Source: Balaenoptera acutorostrata | Taxonomy: Eukaryota > Chordata > Mammalia > Artiodactyla > Balaenopteridae | Reading direction: 5' to 3' | Assembly (NCBI RefSeq): GCF_949987535.1 | Contig: NW_026645882.1 | Coordinates: forward strand, 248,001 to 312,000 | Length of the DNA stretch: 64,000 nucleotides | Part shown: in pieces, positions 26,374 through 40,442 of the stretch | How positions within the stretch are numbered: position 1 is the stretch's first letter | How the letters are laid out: each line of letters begins with the position of its first letter | The notes under the pieces: generated by a model | Database searches by the model: none | What the model saw: the letters and a program-made list of their open reading frames with translations, nothing else | Told to the model about the DNA's origin: nothing | Made by a program: the position numbers and the translations under genes

Positions 26374-28131
26374 GTGAATAGGGGGTGTTGAGTCCAGTTC
26401 ACTGAAAAAGGAATAGGTCTTGTCTCTTACATATTGGGTTTATGGAACGGTATCGGAGCTAATTTGAAACCCTTGTTTTATGCATCACCCCACCTCACCT
26501 TTCCCGTTCAGCAGCCATAGTGTGTTTCCTAAACGTGTGACTCTGTTCTGTTTTGTAATTCAGTTCAAGTGTAGCGGTTTTTACATTCCCTCTCTAAGTG
26601 ATATCTTATGATAAGTGTCTTTTTCTGTGTGACTTATTTCACTTAGAATCGTCGTACCTAAATCCACTCATCGTGCTGCTACTAGCCTTATGACGTGGAT
26701 TTCATGGCTGAGTGATATTCCATTGTACATGAGGACCACCACTTCTTTATCCATTTTTCGCTTTCCTAGGATATTTAAGGTGTAATGAAGTGGGGGTTCT
26801 TGTCAACAGAGCAGCCCTAAACTTTGGGGTGCCTGTGTCTTGCTGATTTTTAGTTTTCCCAATTTATACGCCCATGAGTGGAAGTGCCCTATGCTCTCCA
26901 AGCTGTGTTTTTTAGATATTTCAGAACACACCGTACACTTCTCCAGAGTGGCTGTTGGCAATTTACATCCCACCCATCAGCGTAGCAAGGCTCCCATTTC
27001 TCCATGGCCGGTCCTGCATTTCTGGTTTGGACACTTTTTCCGCATGGCCCTTTTGCCCGCTGGGAAGCGAGACTTCTTTGGAGCGCTGATTGGCCTTTCC
27101 AGGTTGCTTGGTTGGCCAAAAAGGGCGTATGCGTTTTTTCCTGAATATATTCAGGAAAAAACGCATACGCCCTTTTTGGCCAAGGGCATCATTGTCCACG
27201 TTTCGCCGCTTTTCATGTGCTTTCAAGGCGATTCGAATCTACCTCCTGAAATCTGTTTCCTGCAATTCTGCCTTGCTTTCAAAGCCTCTTCGTTGCCTTC
27301 CCTTAATATATTTGTGGACGAGAGGTATCTTTTAAAACTCTGCAGGTTTGTGAATTGCAGTGCCCCTGAGCTCCATTTTTCAACTCGCTTTTTTGGGAGC
27401 TGGCCTCAAAAGCGCAGGATTGCTTCAGGCCCTCTTCTGGTTCTGGGGGGCAGGCTGAGCTTGTGCTTAATTCTTCTTCCTGATGGGAAAATAGAGTGAC
27501 CTGTGCCTGTCCCAACCCCTAGAGCTAGTCTCTCATTGGTTCCCCCTCTTCCCGTTCATCCTCAGGACAAATTGCAACCTGTACGGAACAGGAGGTTAAA
27601 GGTGCTGATTCTCCAAGGAGGGAGATGGCTAGTAAATCGGCTGGAATGGCGAACCCGAGCAAAGGAGATGAGAAATGAGGTGCGTTTTAGAAACCTTTCC
27701 CGATCACACGGTGTACCATCTTCTGGGTTTCTCATGCCTGTTTTCGACGTAGGAAGATGCCCTTGAACCTGGAGATTTGGGACCCATGGGATGGGTACCA
27801 TGCAGTATTACTTGAAAGGGTCTGCGTTGGCTCACCCAACCTCACCGAACCTCTCAGCCCCAAGAGTGTCCACCCTTATGTCTCAATCAGCTGTGGGTCT
27901 AGATATGGTCAATCCAGGTTGCATCACAGCCCCTGAACGAATTTTGTAAGAATTTCTCTCTCTTTCACTGCCTTTGTTTCACGGGTTTTGAAAAGTAATT
28001 TATTTTTATAATGGGGTTTAGCTGCTTTTCAAGGCTGTGTTTATGCCGCTTTACACCCCCTTGACTCACTTACAGAGAGATATCAATACATAGGTTTGAA
28101 GATTCTTACTAGTCAGATATATTCTTGTGCG
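26374..28131. repeat. Satellite monomer 16 (type B/K hybrid)
   Basis: Type B up to the palindrome, then GAGGTATCTTTTAA as in type K, although CAACCCCTAG remains. Private CTGGCCTCAAAAG and TTTTCAAGGCTG. Palindrome at 27112-27183 is intact. Confidence 0.95.
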
Positions 28132-29890
28132 GTGAATAGGGGGTGTTGAGTCCAGTTCACTGAAAAAGGAATAGGTCTTGTCTCTTACATATTGGGTTTA
28201 TGGAACGGTATCGGAGCTAATTTGAAACCCTTGTTTTATGCATCACCCCACCTCACCTTTCCCGTTCAGCAGCCATAGTGTGTTTTCTAAACGTGTGACT
28301 CTGTTCTGTTTTGTAATTCAGTTCAAGTGTAGCGGTTTTTACATTCCCTCTCTAAGTGATATCTTATGATAAGTGTCTTTTTCTGTGTGACTTATTTCAC
28401 TTAGAATCGTCGTACCTAAATCCACTCATCGTGCTGCTACTAGCCTTATGACGTGGATTTCATGGCTGAGTGATATTCCATTGTACATGAGGACCACCAC
28501 TTCTTTATCCATTTTTCGCTTTCCTAGGATATTTAAGGTGTAATGAAGTGGGGGTTCTTGTCAACAGAGCAGCCCTAAACTTTGGGGTGCCTGTGTCTTG
28601 CTGATTTTTAGTTTTCCCAATTTATACGCCCATGAGTGGAAGTGCCCTATGCTCTCCAAGCTGTGTTTTTTAGATGTTTCAGAACACACCGTACACTTCT
28701 CCAGAGTGGCTGTTGGCAAGTTACATCCCACCCATCAGCGTAGCAAGGCTCCCATTTCTCCATGGCCGGTCCTGCATTTCTGGTTTGGACACTTTTTTCC
28801 GCATGGCCCTTTTGCCCGCTGGGAAGCGAGACTTCTTTGGAGCGCTGATTGGCCTTTCCAGGTTGCTTGGTTGGCCAAAAAGGGCGTATGCGTTTTTTCC
28901 TGAATATATTCAGGAAAAAACGCATACGCCCTTTTTGGCCAAGGGCATCATTGTCCACGTTTCGCCGCTTTTCATGTGCTTTCAAGGCGATTCGAATCTA
29001 CCTCCTGAAATCTGTTTCCTGCAATTCTGCCTTGCTTTCAAAGCCTCTTCGTTGCCTTCCCTTAATATATTTGTGGACGAGAGGTATCTTTTAAAACTCT
29101 GCAGGTTTGCGAATTGCAGTGCCCCTGAGCTCCATTTTTCAACTCGCTTTTTTGGGAGCTGGCCGCAAAAGCGCAGGATTGCTTCAGGCCCTCTTCTGGT
29201 TCTGGGGGGCAGGCTGAGCTTGTGCTTAATTCTTCTTCCTGATGGGAAAATAGAGTGACCTGTGCCTGTCCCAACACCTAGAGCTAGTCTCTCATTGGTT
29301 CCCCCTCTTCCCGTTCATCCTCAGGACAAATTGCAACCTGTACGGAACAGGAGGTTAAAGGTGCTGATTCTCCAAGGAGGGAGATGGCTAGTAAATCGGC
29401 TGGAATGGCGAACCCGAGCAAAGGAGATGAGAAATGAGGTGCGTTTTAGAAACCTTTCCCGATCACACGGTGTACCATCTTCTGGGTTTCTCATGCCTGT
29501 TTTCGACGTAGGAAGATGCCCTTGAACCTGGAGATTTGGGACCCATGGGATGGGTACCATGCAGTATTACTTGAAAGGGTCTGCGTTGGCTCACCCAACC
29601 TCACCGAACCTCTCAGCCCCAAGAGTGTCCACCCTTATGTCTCAATCAGCTGTGGGTCTAGATATGGTCAATCCAGGTTGCATCACAGCCCCTGAACGAA
29701 TTTTGTAAGAATTTCTCTCTCTTTCACTGCCTTTGTTTCACGGGTTTTGAAAAGTAATTTATTTTTATAATGGGGTTTAGCTGCTTTTCACGGCTGTGTT
29801 TATGCCGCTTTACACCCCCTTGACTCACTTACAGAGAGATATCAATACATAGGTTTGAAGATTCTTACTAGTCAGATATATTCTTGTGCG
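28132..29890. repeat. Satellite monomer 17 (type K)
   Basis: Type K with private GGTTTGCGAATTG. Palindrome at 28871-28942 is intact. Confidence 0.95.
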
Positions 29891-31649
29891 GTGAATAGGG
29901 GGTGTTGAGTCCAGTTCACTGAAAAAGGAATAGGTCTTGTCTCTTACATATTGGGTTTATGGAACGGTATCGGAGCTAATTTGAAACCCTTGTTTTATGC
30001 ATCACCCCACCTCACCTTTCCCGTTCAGCAGCCATAGTGTGTTTTCTAAACGTGTGACTCTGTTCTGTTTTGTAATTCAGTTCAAGTGTAGCGGTTTTTA
30101 CATTCCCTCTCTAAGTGATATCTTATGATAAGTGTCTTTTTCTGTGTGACTTATTTCACTTAGAATCGTCGTACCTAAATCCACTCATCGTGCTGCTACT
30201 AGCCTTATGACGTGGATTTCATGGCTGAGTGATATTCCATTGTACATGAGGACCACCACTTCTTTATCCATTTTTCGCTTTCCTAGGATATTTAAGGTGT
30301 AATGAAGTGGGGGTTCTTGTCAACAGAGCAGCCCTAAACTTTGGGGTGCCTGTGTCTTGCTGATTTTTAGTTTTCCCAATTTATACGCCCATGAGTGGAA
30401 GTGCCCTATGCTCTCCAAGCTGTGTTTTTTAGATGTTTCAGAACACACCGTACACTTCTCCAGAGTGGCTGTTGGCAATTTACATCCCACCCATCAGCGT
30501 AGCAAGGCTCCCATTTCTCCATGGCCGGTCCTGCATTTCTCGTTTGGACACTTTTTTCCGCATGGCCCTTTTGCCCGCTGGGAAGCGAGACTTCTTTGGA
30601 GCGCTGATTGGCCTTTCCAGGTTGCTTGGTTGGCCAAAAAGGGCGTATGCGTTTTTTCCTGAATATATTCAGGAAAAAACGCATACGCCCTTTTTGGCCA
30701 AGGGCATCATTGTCCACGTTTCGCCGCTTTTCATGTGCTTTCAAGGCGATTCGAATCTACCTCCTGAAATCTGTTTCCTGCAATTCTGCCTTGCTTTCAA
30801 AGCCTCTTCGTTGCCTTCCCTTAATATATTTGTGGACGAGAGGTATCTTTTAAAACTCTGCAGGTTTGTGAATTGCAGTGCCCCTGAGCTCCATTTTTCA
30901 ACTCGCTTTTTTGGGAGCTGGCCGCAAAAGCGCAGGATTGCTTCAGGCCCTCTTCTGGTTCTGGGGGGCAGGCTGAGCTTGTGCTTAATTCTTCTTCCTG
31001 ATGGGAAAATAGAGTGACCTGTGCCTGTCCCAACACCTAGAGCTAGTCTCTCATTGGTTCCCCCTCTTCCCGTTCATCCTCAGGACAAATTGCAACCTGT
31101 ACGGAACAGGAGGTTAAAGGTGCTGATTCTCCAAGGAGGGAGATGGCTAGTAAATCGGCTGGAATGGCGAACCCGAGCAAAGGAGATGAGAAATGAGGTG
31201 CGTTTTAGAAACCTTTCCCGATCACACGGTGTACCATCTTCTGGGTTTCTCATGCCTGTTTTCGACGTAGGAAGATGCCCTTGAACCTGGAGATTTGGGA
31301 CCCATGGGATGGGTACCATGCAGTATTACTTGAAAGGGTCTGCGTTGGCTCACCCAACCTCACCGAACCTCTCAGCCCCAAGAGTGTCCACCCTTACGTC
31401 TCAATCAGCTGTGGGTCTAGATATGGTCAATCCAGGTTGCATCACAGCCCCTGAACGAATTTTGTAAGAATTTCTCTCTCTTTCACTGCCTTTGTTTCAC
31501 GGGTTTTGAAAAGTAATTTATTTTTATAATGGGGTTTAGCTGCTTTTCACGGCTGTGTTTATGCCGCTTTACACCCCCTTGACTCACTTACAGAGAGATA
31601 TCAATACATAGGTTTGAAGATTCTTACTAGTCAGATATATTCTTGTGCG
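29891..31649. repeat. Satellite monomer 18
   Basis: Same type as monomer 14 ('N', GAGGTATCTTTTAA, CCTTACGTCTC). Private CATTTCTCGTTTGG. Palindrome at 30630-30701 is intact. Confidence 0.95.
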
Positions 31650-33408
31650 GTGAATAGGGGGTGTTGAGTCCAGTTCACTGAAAAAGGAATAGGTCTTGTC
31701 TCTTACATATTGGGTTTATGGAACGGTATCGGAGCTAATTTGAAACCCTTGTTTTATGCATCACCCCACCTCACCTTTCCCGTTCAGCAGCCATAGTGTG
31801 TTTTCTAAACGTGTGACTCTGTTCTGTTTTGTAATTCAGTTCAAGTGTAGCGGTTTTTACATTCCCTCTCTAAGTGATATCTTATGATAAGTGTCTTTTT
31901 CTGTGTGACTTATTTCACTTAGAATCGTCGTACCTAAATCCACTCATCGTGCTGCTACTAGCCTTATGACGTGGATTTCATGGCTGAGTGATATTCCATT
32001 GTACATGAGGACCACCACTTCTTTATCCATTTTTCTCTTTCCTAGGATATTTAAGGTGTAATGAAGTGGGGGTTCTTGTCAACAGAGCAGCCCTAAACTT
32101 TGGGGTGCCTGTGTCTTGCTGATTTTTAGTTTTCCCAATTTATACGCCCATGAGTGGAAGTGCCCTATGCTCTCCAAGCTGTGTTTTTTAGATGTTTCAG
32201 AACACACCGTACACTTCTCCAGAGTGGCTGTTGGCAAGTTACATCCCACCCATCAGCGTAGCAAGGCTCCCATTTCTCCATGGCCGGTCCTGCATTTCTG
32301 GTTTGGACACTTTTTTCCGCATGGCCCTTTTGCCCGCTGGGAAGCGAGACTTCTTTGGAGCGCTGATTGGCCTTTCCAGGTTGCTTGGTTGGCCAAAAAG
32401 GTCGTATGCGTTTTTTCCTGAATATATTCAGGAAAAAACGCATACGCCCTTTTTGGCCAAGGGCATCATTGTCCACGTTTCGCCGCTTTTCATGTGCTTT
32501 CAAGGCGATTCGAATCTACCTCCTGAAATCTGTTTCCTGCAATTCTGCCTTGCTTTCAAAGCCTCTTCGTTGCCTTCCCTCAATATATTTGTGGACGAGA
32601 GGTATCTTTTAAAACTCTGCAGGTTTGTGAATTGCAGTGCCCCTGAGCTCCATTTTTCAACTCGCTTTTTTGGGAGCTGGCCGCAAAAGCGCAGGATTGC
32701 TTCAGGCCCTCTTCTGGTTCTGGGGGGCAGGCTGAGCTTGTGCTTAATTCTTCTTCCTGATGGGAAAATAGAGTGACCTGTGCCTGTCCCAACACCTAGA
32801 GCTAGTCTCTCATTGGTTCCCCCTCTTCCCGTTCATCCTCAGGACAAATTGCAACCTGTACGGAACAGGAGGTTAAAGGTGCTGATTCTCCAAGGAGGGA
32901 GATGGCTAGTAAATCGGCTGGAATGGCGAACCCGAGCAAAGGAGATGAGAAATGAGGTGCGTTTTAGAAACCTTTCCCGATCACACGGTGTACCATCTTC
33001 TGGGTTTCTCATGCCTGTTTTCGACGTAGGAAGATGCCCTTGAACCTGGAGATTTGGGACCCATGGGATGGGTACCATGCAGTATTACTTGAAAGGGTCT
33101 GCGTTGGCTCACCCAACCTCACCGAACCTCTCAGCCCCAAGAGTGTCCACCCTTACGTCTCAATCAGCTGTGGGTCTAGATATGGTCAATCCAGGTTGCA
33201 TCACAGCCCCTGAACGAATTTTGTAAGAATTTCTCTCTCTTTCACTGCCTTTGTTTCACGGGTTTTGAAAAGTAATTTATTTTTATAATGGGGTTTAGCT
33301 GCTTTTCACGGCTGTGTTTATGCCGCTTTACACCCCCTTGACTCACTTACAGAGAGATATCAATACATAGGTTTGAAGATTCTTACTAGTCAGATATATT
33401 CTTGTGCG
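31650..33408. repeat. Satellite monomer 19 (type K), broken palindrome
   Basis: Type K. This is the only homogenised monomer whose palindrome (32389-32460) has a mismatch: AAAAAGGTCGTATG replaces AAAAAGGGCGTATG near 32402. It also has private CCCTCAATATATT. Confidence 0.95.
32389..32460. mobile_element. Palindrome of monomer 19 with one arm mismatch
   Basis: Same 72-bp element as at 739-810, with a single G-to-T in the left arm near 32402; the right arm keeps CGCATACGCCC. All other copies in monomers 1-31 have exact arms. Confidence 0.9.
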
Positions 33409-35167
33409 GTGAATAGGGGGTGTTGAGTCCAGTTCACTGAAAAAGGAATAGGTCTTGTCTCTTACATATTGGGTTTATGGAACGGTATCGGAGCTAATTT
33501 GAAACCCTTGTTTTATGCATCACCCCACCTCACCTTTCCCGTTCAGCAGCCATAGTGTGTTTTCTAAACGTGTGACTCTGTTCTGTTTTGTAATTCAGTT
33601 CAAGTGTAGCGGTTTTTACATTCCCTCTCTAAGTGATATCTTATGATAAGTGTCTTTTTCTGTGTGACTTATTTCACTTAGAATCGTCGTACCTAAATCC
33701 ACTCATCGTGCTGCTACTAGCCTTATGACGTGGATTTCATGGCTGAGTGATATTCCATTGTACATGAGGACCACCACTTCTTTATCCATTTTTCTCTTTC
33801 CTAGGATATTTAAGGTGTAATGAAGTGGGGGTTCTTGTCAACAGAGCAGCCCTAAACTTTGGGGTGCCTGTGTCTTGCTGATTTTTAGTTTTCCCAATTT
33901 ATACGCCCATGAGTGGAAGTGCCCTATGCTCTCCAAGCTGTGTTTTTTAGATGTTTCAGAACACACCGTTCACTTCTCCAGAGTGGCTGTTGGCAAGTTA
34001 CATCCCACCCATCAGCGTAGCAAGGCTCCCATTTCTCCATGGCCGGTCCTGCATTTCTGGTTTGGACACTTTTTTCCGCATGGCCCTTTTGCCCGCTGGG
34101 AAGCGAGACTTCTTTGGAGCGCTGATTGGCCTTTCCAGGTTGCTTGGTTGGCCAAAAAGGGCGTATGCGTTTTTTCCTGAATATATTCAGGAAAAAACGC
34201 ATACGCCCTTTTTGGCCAAGGGCATCATTGTCCACGTTTTGCCGCTTTTCATGTGCTTTCAAGGCGATTCGAATCTACCTCCTGAAATCTGTTTCCTGCA
34301 ATTCTGCCTTGCTTTCAAAGCCTCTTCGTTGCCTTCCCTTAATATATTTGTGGATGAGAGGTATCATTTAAAACTCTGCAGGTTTGTGAATGGCAGTGCC
34401 CCTGAGCTCCATTTTTCAACTCGCTTTTTTGGGAGCTGGCCGCAAAAGCGCAGGATTGCTTCAGGCCCTCTTCTGGTTCTGGGGGGCAGGCTGAGCTTGT
34501 GCTTAATTCTTCTTCCTGATGGGAAAATAGAGTGACCTGTGCCTGTCCCAACACCTAGAGCTAGTCTCTCATTGGTTCCCCCTCTTCCCGTTCATCCTCA
34601 GGACAAATTGCAACCTGTACGGAACAGGAGGTTAAAGGTGCTGATTCTCCAAGGAGGGAGATGGCTAGTAAATCGGCTGGAATGGCGAACCCGAGCAAAG
34701 GAGATGAGAAATGAGGTGCGTTTTAGAAACCTTTCCCGATCACACGGTGTACCATCTTCTGGGTTTCTCATGCCTGTTTTCGACGTAGGAAGATGCCCTT
34801 GAACCTGGAGATTTGGGACCCATGGGATGGGTACCATGCAGTATTACTTGAAAGGGTCTGCGTTGGCTCACCCAACCTCACCGAACCTCTCAGCCCCAAG
34901 AGTGTCCACCCTTATGTCTCAATCAGCTGTGGGTCTAGATATGGTCAATCCAGGTTGCATCACAGCCCCTGAACGAATTTTGTAAGAATTTCTCTCTCTT
35001 TCACTGCCTTTGTTTCACGGGTTTTGAAAAGTAATTTATTTTTATAATGGGGTTTAGCTGCTTTTCACGGCTGTGTTTATGCCGCTTTACACCCCCTTGA
35101 CTCACTTACAGAGAGATATCAAAACATAGGTTTGAAGATTCTTACTAGTCAGATATATTCTTGTGCG
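33409..35167. repeat. Satellite monomer 20 (K/A hybrid)
   Basis: Left part is type K (GGCAAGTTAC, six T at 34070-34075, ATGGCTGAG). Right part is type A (CACGTTTTGCCG near 34240, TGTGGATGAGAGG, GTGAATGGCAG). The switch falls between about 34075 and 34240, an interval that contains the palindrome 34148-34219. Private CACACCGTTCAC. Confidence 0.95.
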
Positions 35168-36925
35168 GTGAATAGGGGGTGTTGAGTCCAGTTCACTGAA
35201 AAAGGAATAGGTCTTGTCTCTTACATATTGGGTTTATGGAACGGTATCGGAGCTAATTTGAAACCCTTGTTTTATGCATCACCCCACCTCACCTTTCCCG
35301 TTCAGCAGCCATAGTGTGTTTCCTAAACGTGTGACTCTGTTCTGTTTTGTAATTCAGTTCAAGTGTAGCGGTTTTTACATTCCCTCTCTAAGTGATATCT
35401 TATGATAAGTGTCTTTTTCTGTGTGACTTATTTCACTTAGAATCGTCGTACCTAAATCCACTCATCGTGCTGCTACTAGCCTTATGACGTGGATTTCATG
35501 GCTGAGTGATATTCCATTGTACATGAGGACCACCACTTCTTTATCCATTTTTCGCTTTCCTAGGATATTTAAGGTGTAATGAAGTGGGGGTTCTTGTCAA
35601 CAGAGCAGCCCTAAACTTTGGGGTGCCTGTGTCTTGCTGATTTTTAGTTTTCCCAATTTATACGCCCATGAGTGGAAGTGCCCTATGCTCTCCAAGCTGT
35701 GTTTTTTAGATATTTCAGAACACACCGTACACTTCTCCAGAGTGGCTGTTGGCAATTTACATCCCACCCATCAGCGTAGCAAGGCTCCCATTTCTCCATG
35801 GCCGGTCCTGCATTTCTGGTTTGGACACTTTTTCCGCATGGCCCTTTTGCCCGCTGGGAAGCGAGACTTCTTTGGAGCGCTGATTGGCCTTTCCAGGTTG
35901 CTTGGTTGGCCAAAAAGGGCGTATGCGTTTTTTCCTGAATATATTCAGGAAAAAACGCATACGCCCTTTTTGGCCAAGGGCATCATTGTCCACGTTTCGC
36001 CGCTTTTCATGTGCTTTCAAGGCGATTCGAATCTACCTCCTGAAATCTGTTTCCTGCAATTCTGCCTTGCTTTCAAAGCCTCTTCGTTGCCTTCCCTTAA
36101 TATATTTGTGGACGAGAGGTATCATTTAAAACTCTGCAGGTTTGTGAATTGCAGTGCCCCTGAGCTCCATTTTTCAACTCGCTTTTTTGGGAGCTGGCCG
36201 CAAAAGCGCAGGATTGCTTCAGGCCCTCTTCTGGTTCTGGGGGGCAGGCTGAGCTTGTGCTTGATTCTTCTTCCTGATGGGAAAATAGAGTGACCTGTGC
36301 CTGTCCCAACCCCTAGAGCTAGTCTCTCATTGGTTCCCCCTCTTCCCGTTCATCCTCAGGACAAATTGCAACCTGTACGGAACAGGAGGTTAAAGGTGCT
36401 GATTCTCCAAGGAGGGAGATGGCTAGTAAATCGGCTGGAATGGCGAACCCGAGCAAAGGAGATGAGAAATGAGGTGCGTTTTAGAAACCTTTCCCGATCA
36501 CACGGTGTACCATCTTCTGGGTTTCTCATGCCTGTTTTCGATGTAGGAAGATGCCCTTGAACCTGGAGATTTGGGACCCATGGGATGGGTACCATGCAGT
36601 ATTACTTGAAAGGGTCTGCGTTGGCTCACCCAACCTCACCGAACCTCTCAGCCCCAAGAGTGTCCACCCTTATGTCTCAATCAGCTGTGGGTCTAGATAT
36701 GGTCAATCCAGGTTGCATCACAGCCCCTGAACGAATTTTGTAAGAATTTCTCTCTCTTTCACTGCCTTTGTTTCACGGGTTTTGAAAAGTAATTTATTTT
36801 TATAATGGGGTTTAGCTGCTTTTCACGGCTGTGTTTATGCCGCTTTACACCCCCTTGACTCACTTACAGAGAGATATCAATACATAGGTTTGAAGATTCT
36901 TACTAGTCAGATATATTCTTGTGCG
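35168..36925. repeat. Satellite monomer 21 (type B)
   Basis: Type B with private TTTTCGATGTAGG. Palindrome at 35906-35977 is intact. Confidence 0.95.
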
Positions 36926-38683
36926 GTGAATAGGGGGTGTTGAGTCCAGTTCACTGAAAAAGGAATAGGTCTTGTCTCTTACATATTGGGTTTATGGAAC
37001 GGTATCGGAGCTAATTTGAAACCCTTGTTTTATGCATCACCCCACCTCACCTTTCCCGTTCAGCAGCCATAGTGTGTTTCCTAAACGTGTGACTCTGTTC
37101 TGTTTTGTAATTCAGTTCAAGTGTAGCGGTTTTTACATTCCCTCTCTAAGTGATATCTTATGATAAGTGTCTTTTTCTGTGTGACTTATTTCACTTAGAA
37201 TCGTCGTACCTAAATCCACTCATCGTGCTGCTACTAGCCTTATGACGTGGATTTCATGGCTGAGTGATATTCCATTGTACATGAGGACCACCACTTCTTT
37301 ATCCATTTTTCGCTTTCCTAGGATATTTAAGGTGTAATGAAGTGGGGGTTCTTGTCAACAGAGCAGCCCTAAACTTTGGGGTGCCTGTGTCTTGCTGATT
37401 TTTAGTTTTCCCAATTTATACGCCCATGAGTGGAAGTGCCCTATGCTCTCCAAGCTGTGTTTTTTAGATATTTCAGAACACACCGTACACTTCTCCAGAG
37501 TGGCTGTTGGCAATTTACATCCCACCCATCAGCGTAGCAAGGCTCCCATTTCTCCATGGCCGGTCCTGCATTTCTGGTTTGGACACTTTTTCCGCATGGC
37601 CCTTTTGCCCGCTGGGAAGCGAGACTTCTTTGGAGCGCTGATTGGCCTTTCCAGGTTGCTTGGTTGGCCAAAAAGGGCGTATGCGTTTTTTCCTGAATAT
37701 ATTCAGGAAAAAACGCATACGCCCTTTTTGGCCAAGGGCATCATTGTCCACGTTTCGCCGCTTTTCATGTGCTTTCAAGGCGATTCGAATCTACCTCCTG
37801 AAATCTGTTTCCTGCAATTCTGCCTTGCTTTCAAAGCCTCTTCGTTGCCTTCCCTTAATATATTTGTGGACGAGAGGTATCATTTAAAACTCTGCAGGTT
37901 TGTGAATTGCAGTGCCCCTGAGCTCCATTTTTCAACTCGCTTTTTTGGGAGCTGGCCGCAAAAGCGCAGGATTGCTTCAGGCCCTCTTCTGGTTCTGGGG
38001 GGCAGGCTGAGCTTGTGCTTGATTCTTCTTCCTGATGGGAAAATAGAGTGACCTGTGCCTGTCCCAACCCCTAGAGCTAGTCTCTCATTGGTTCCCCCTC
38101 TTCCCGTTCATCCTCAGGACAAATTGCAACCTGTACGGAACAGGAGGTTAAAGGTGCTGATTCTCCAAGGAGGGAGATGGCTAGTAAATCGGCTGGAATG
38201 GCGAACCCGAGCAAAGGAGATGAGAAATGAGGTGCGTTTTAGAAACCTTTCCCGATCACACGGTGTACCATCTTCTGGGTTTCTCATGCCTGTTTTCGAC
38301 GTAGGAAGATGCCCTTGAACCTGGAGATTTGGGACCCATGGGATGGGTACCATGCAGTATTACTTGAAAGGGTCTGCGTTGGCTCACCCAACCTCACCGA
38401 ACCTCTCAGCCCCAAGAGTGTCCACCCTTATGTCTCAATCAGCTGTGGGTCTAGATATGGTCAATCCAGGTTGCATCACAGCCCCTGAACGAATTTTGTA
38501 AGAATTTCTCTCTCTTTCACTGCCTTTGTTTCACGGGTTTTGAAAAGTAATTTATTTTTATAATGGGGTTTAGCTGCTTTTCACGGCTGTGTTTATGCCG
38601 CTTTACACCCCCTTGACTCACTTACAGAGAGATATCAATACATAGGTTTGAAGATTCTTACTAGTCAGATATATTCTTGTGCG
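36926..38683. repeat. Satellite monomer 22 (type B)
   Basis: Type B, almost the same as monomer 21; a recent tandem duplicate. Palindrome at 37664-37735 is intact. Confidence 0.95.
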
Positions 38684-40442
38684 GTGAATAGGGGGTGTTG
38701 AGTCCAGTTCACTGAAAAAGGAATAGGTCTTGTCTCTTACATATTGGGTTTATGGAACGGTATCGGAGCTAATTTGAAACCCTTGTTTTATGCATCACCC
38801 CACCTCACCTTTCCCGTTCAGCAGCCATAGTGTGTTTTCTAAACGTGTGACTCTGTTCTGTTTTGTAATTCAGTTCAAGTGTAGCGGTTTTTACATTCCC
38901 TCTCTAAGTGATATCTTATGATAAGTGTCTTTTTCTGTGTGACTTATTTCACTTAGAATCGTCGTACCTAAATCCACTCATCGTGCTGCTACTAGCCTTA
39001 TGACGTTGATTTCATGGCTGAGTGATATTCCATTGTACATGAGGACCACAACTTCTTTATCCATTTTTCGCTTTCCTAGGATATTTAAGGTGTAATGAAG
39101 TGGGGGTTCTTGTCAACAGAGCAGCCCTAAACTTTGGGGTGCCTGTGTCTTGCTGATTTTTAGTTTTCCCAATTTATACGCCCATGAGTGGAAGTGCCCT
39201 ATGCTCTCCAAGCTGTGTTTTTTAGATGTTTCAGAACACACCGTACACTTCTCCAGAGTGGCTGTTGGCAAGTTACATCCCACCCATCAGCGTAGCAAGG
39301 CTCCCATTTCTCCATGGCCGGTCCTGCATTTCTGGTTTGGACACTTTTTTCCGCATGGCCCTTTTGCCCGCTGGGAAGCGAGACTTCTTTGGAGCGCTGA
39401 TTGGCCTTTCCAGGTTGCTTGGTTGGCCAAAAAGGGCGTATGCGTTTTTTCCTGAATATATTCAGGAAAAAACGCATACGCCCTTTTTGGCCAAGGGCAT
39501 CATTGTCCACGTTTCGCCGCTTTTCATGTGCTTTCAAGGCGATTCGAATCTACCTCCTGAAATCTGTTTCCTGCAATTCTGCCTTGCTTTCAAAGCCTCT
39601 TCGTTGCCTTCCCTTAATATATTTGTGGACGAGAGGTATCTTTTAAAACTCTGCAGGTTTGTGAATTGCAGTGCCCCTGAGCTCCATTTTTCAACTCGCT
39701 TTTTTGGGAGCTGGCCGCAAAAGCGCAGGATTGCTTCAGGCCCTCTTCTGGTTCTGGGGGGCAGGCTGAGCTTGTGCTTAATTCTTCTTCCTGATGGGAA
39801 AATAGAGTGACCTGTGCCTGTCCCAACACCTAGAGCTAGTCTCTCATTGGTTCCCCCTCTTCCCGTTCATCCTCAGGACAAATTGCAACCTGTACGGAAC
39901 AGGAGGTTAAAGGTGCTGATTCTCCAAGGAGGGAGATGGCTAGTAAATCGGCTGGAATGGCGAACCCGAGCAAAGGAGATGAGAAATGAGGTGCGTTTTA
40001 GAAACCTTTCCCGATCACACGGTGTACCATCTTCTGGGTTTCTCATGCCTGTTTTCGACGTAGGAAGATGCCCTTGAACCTGGAGATTTGGGACCCATGG
40101 GATGGGTACCATGCAGTATTACTTGAAAGGGTCTGCGTTGGCTCACCCAAGCTCACCGAACCTCTCAGCCCCAAGAGTGTCCACCCTTATGTCTCAATCA
40201 GCTGTGGGTCTAGATATGGTCAATCCAGGTTGCATCACAGCCCCTGAACGAATTTTGTAAGAATTTCTCTCTCTTTCACTGCCTTTGTTTCACGGGTTTT
40301 GAAAAGTAATTTATTTTTATAATGGGGTTTAGCTGCTTTTCACGGCTGTGTTTATGCCGCTTTACACCCCCTTGACTCACTTACAGAGAGATATCAATAC
40401 ATAGGTTTGAAGATTCTTACTAGTCAGATATATTCTTGTGCG
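38684..40442. repeat. Satellite monomer 23 (type K)
   Basis: Type K. First of the monomers with CACCCAAGCTCACC, a variant confined to monomers 23, 24, 26 and 27. Palindrome at 39423-39494 is intact. Confidence 0.95.
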
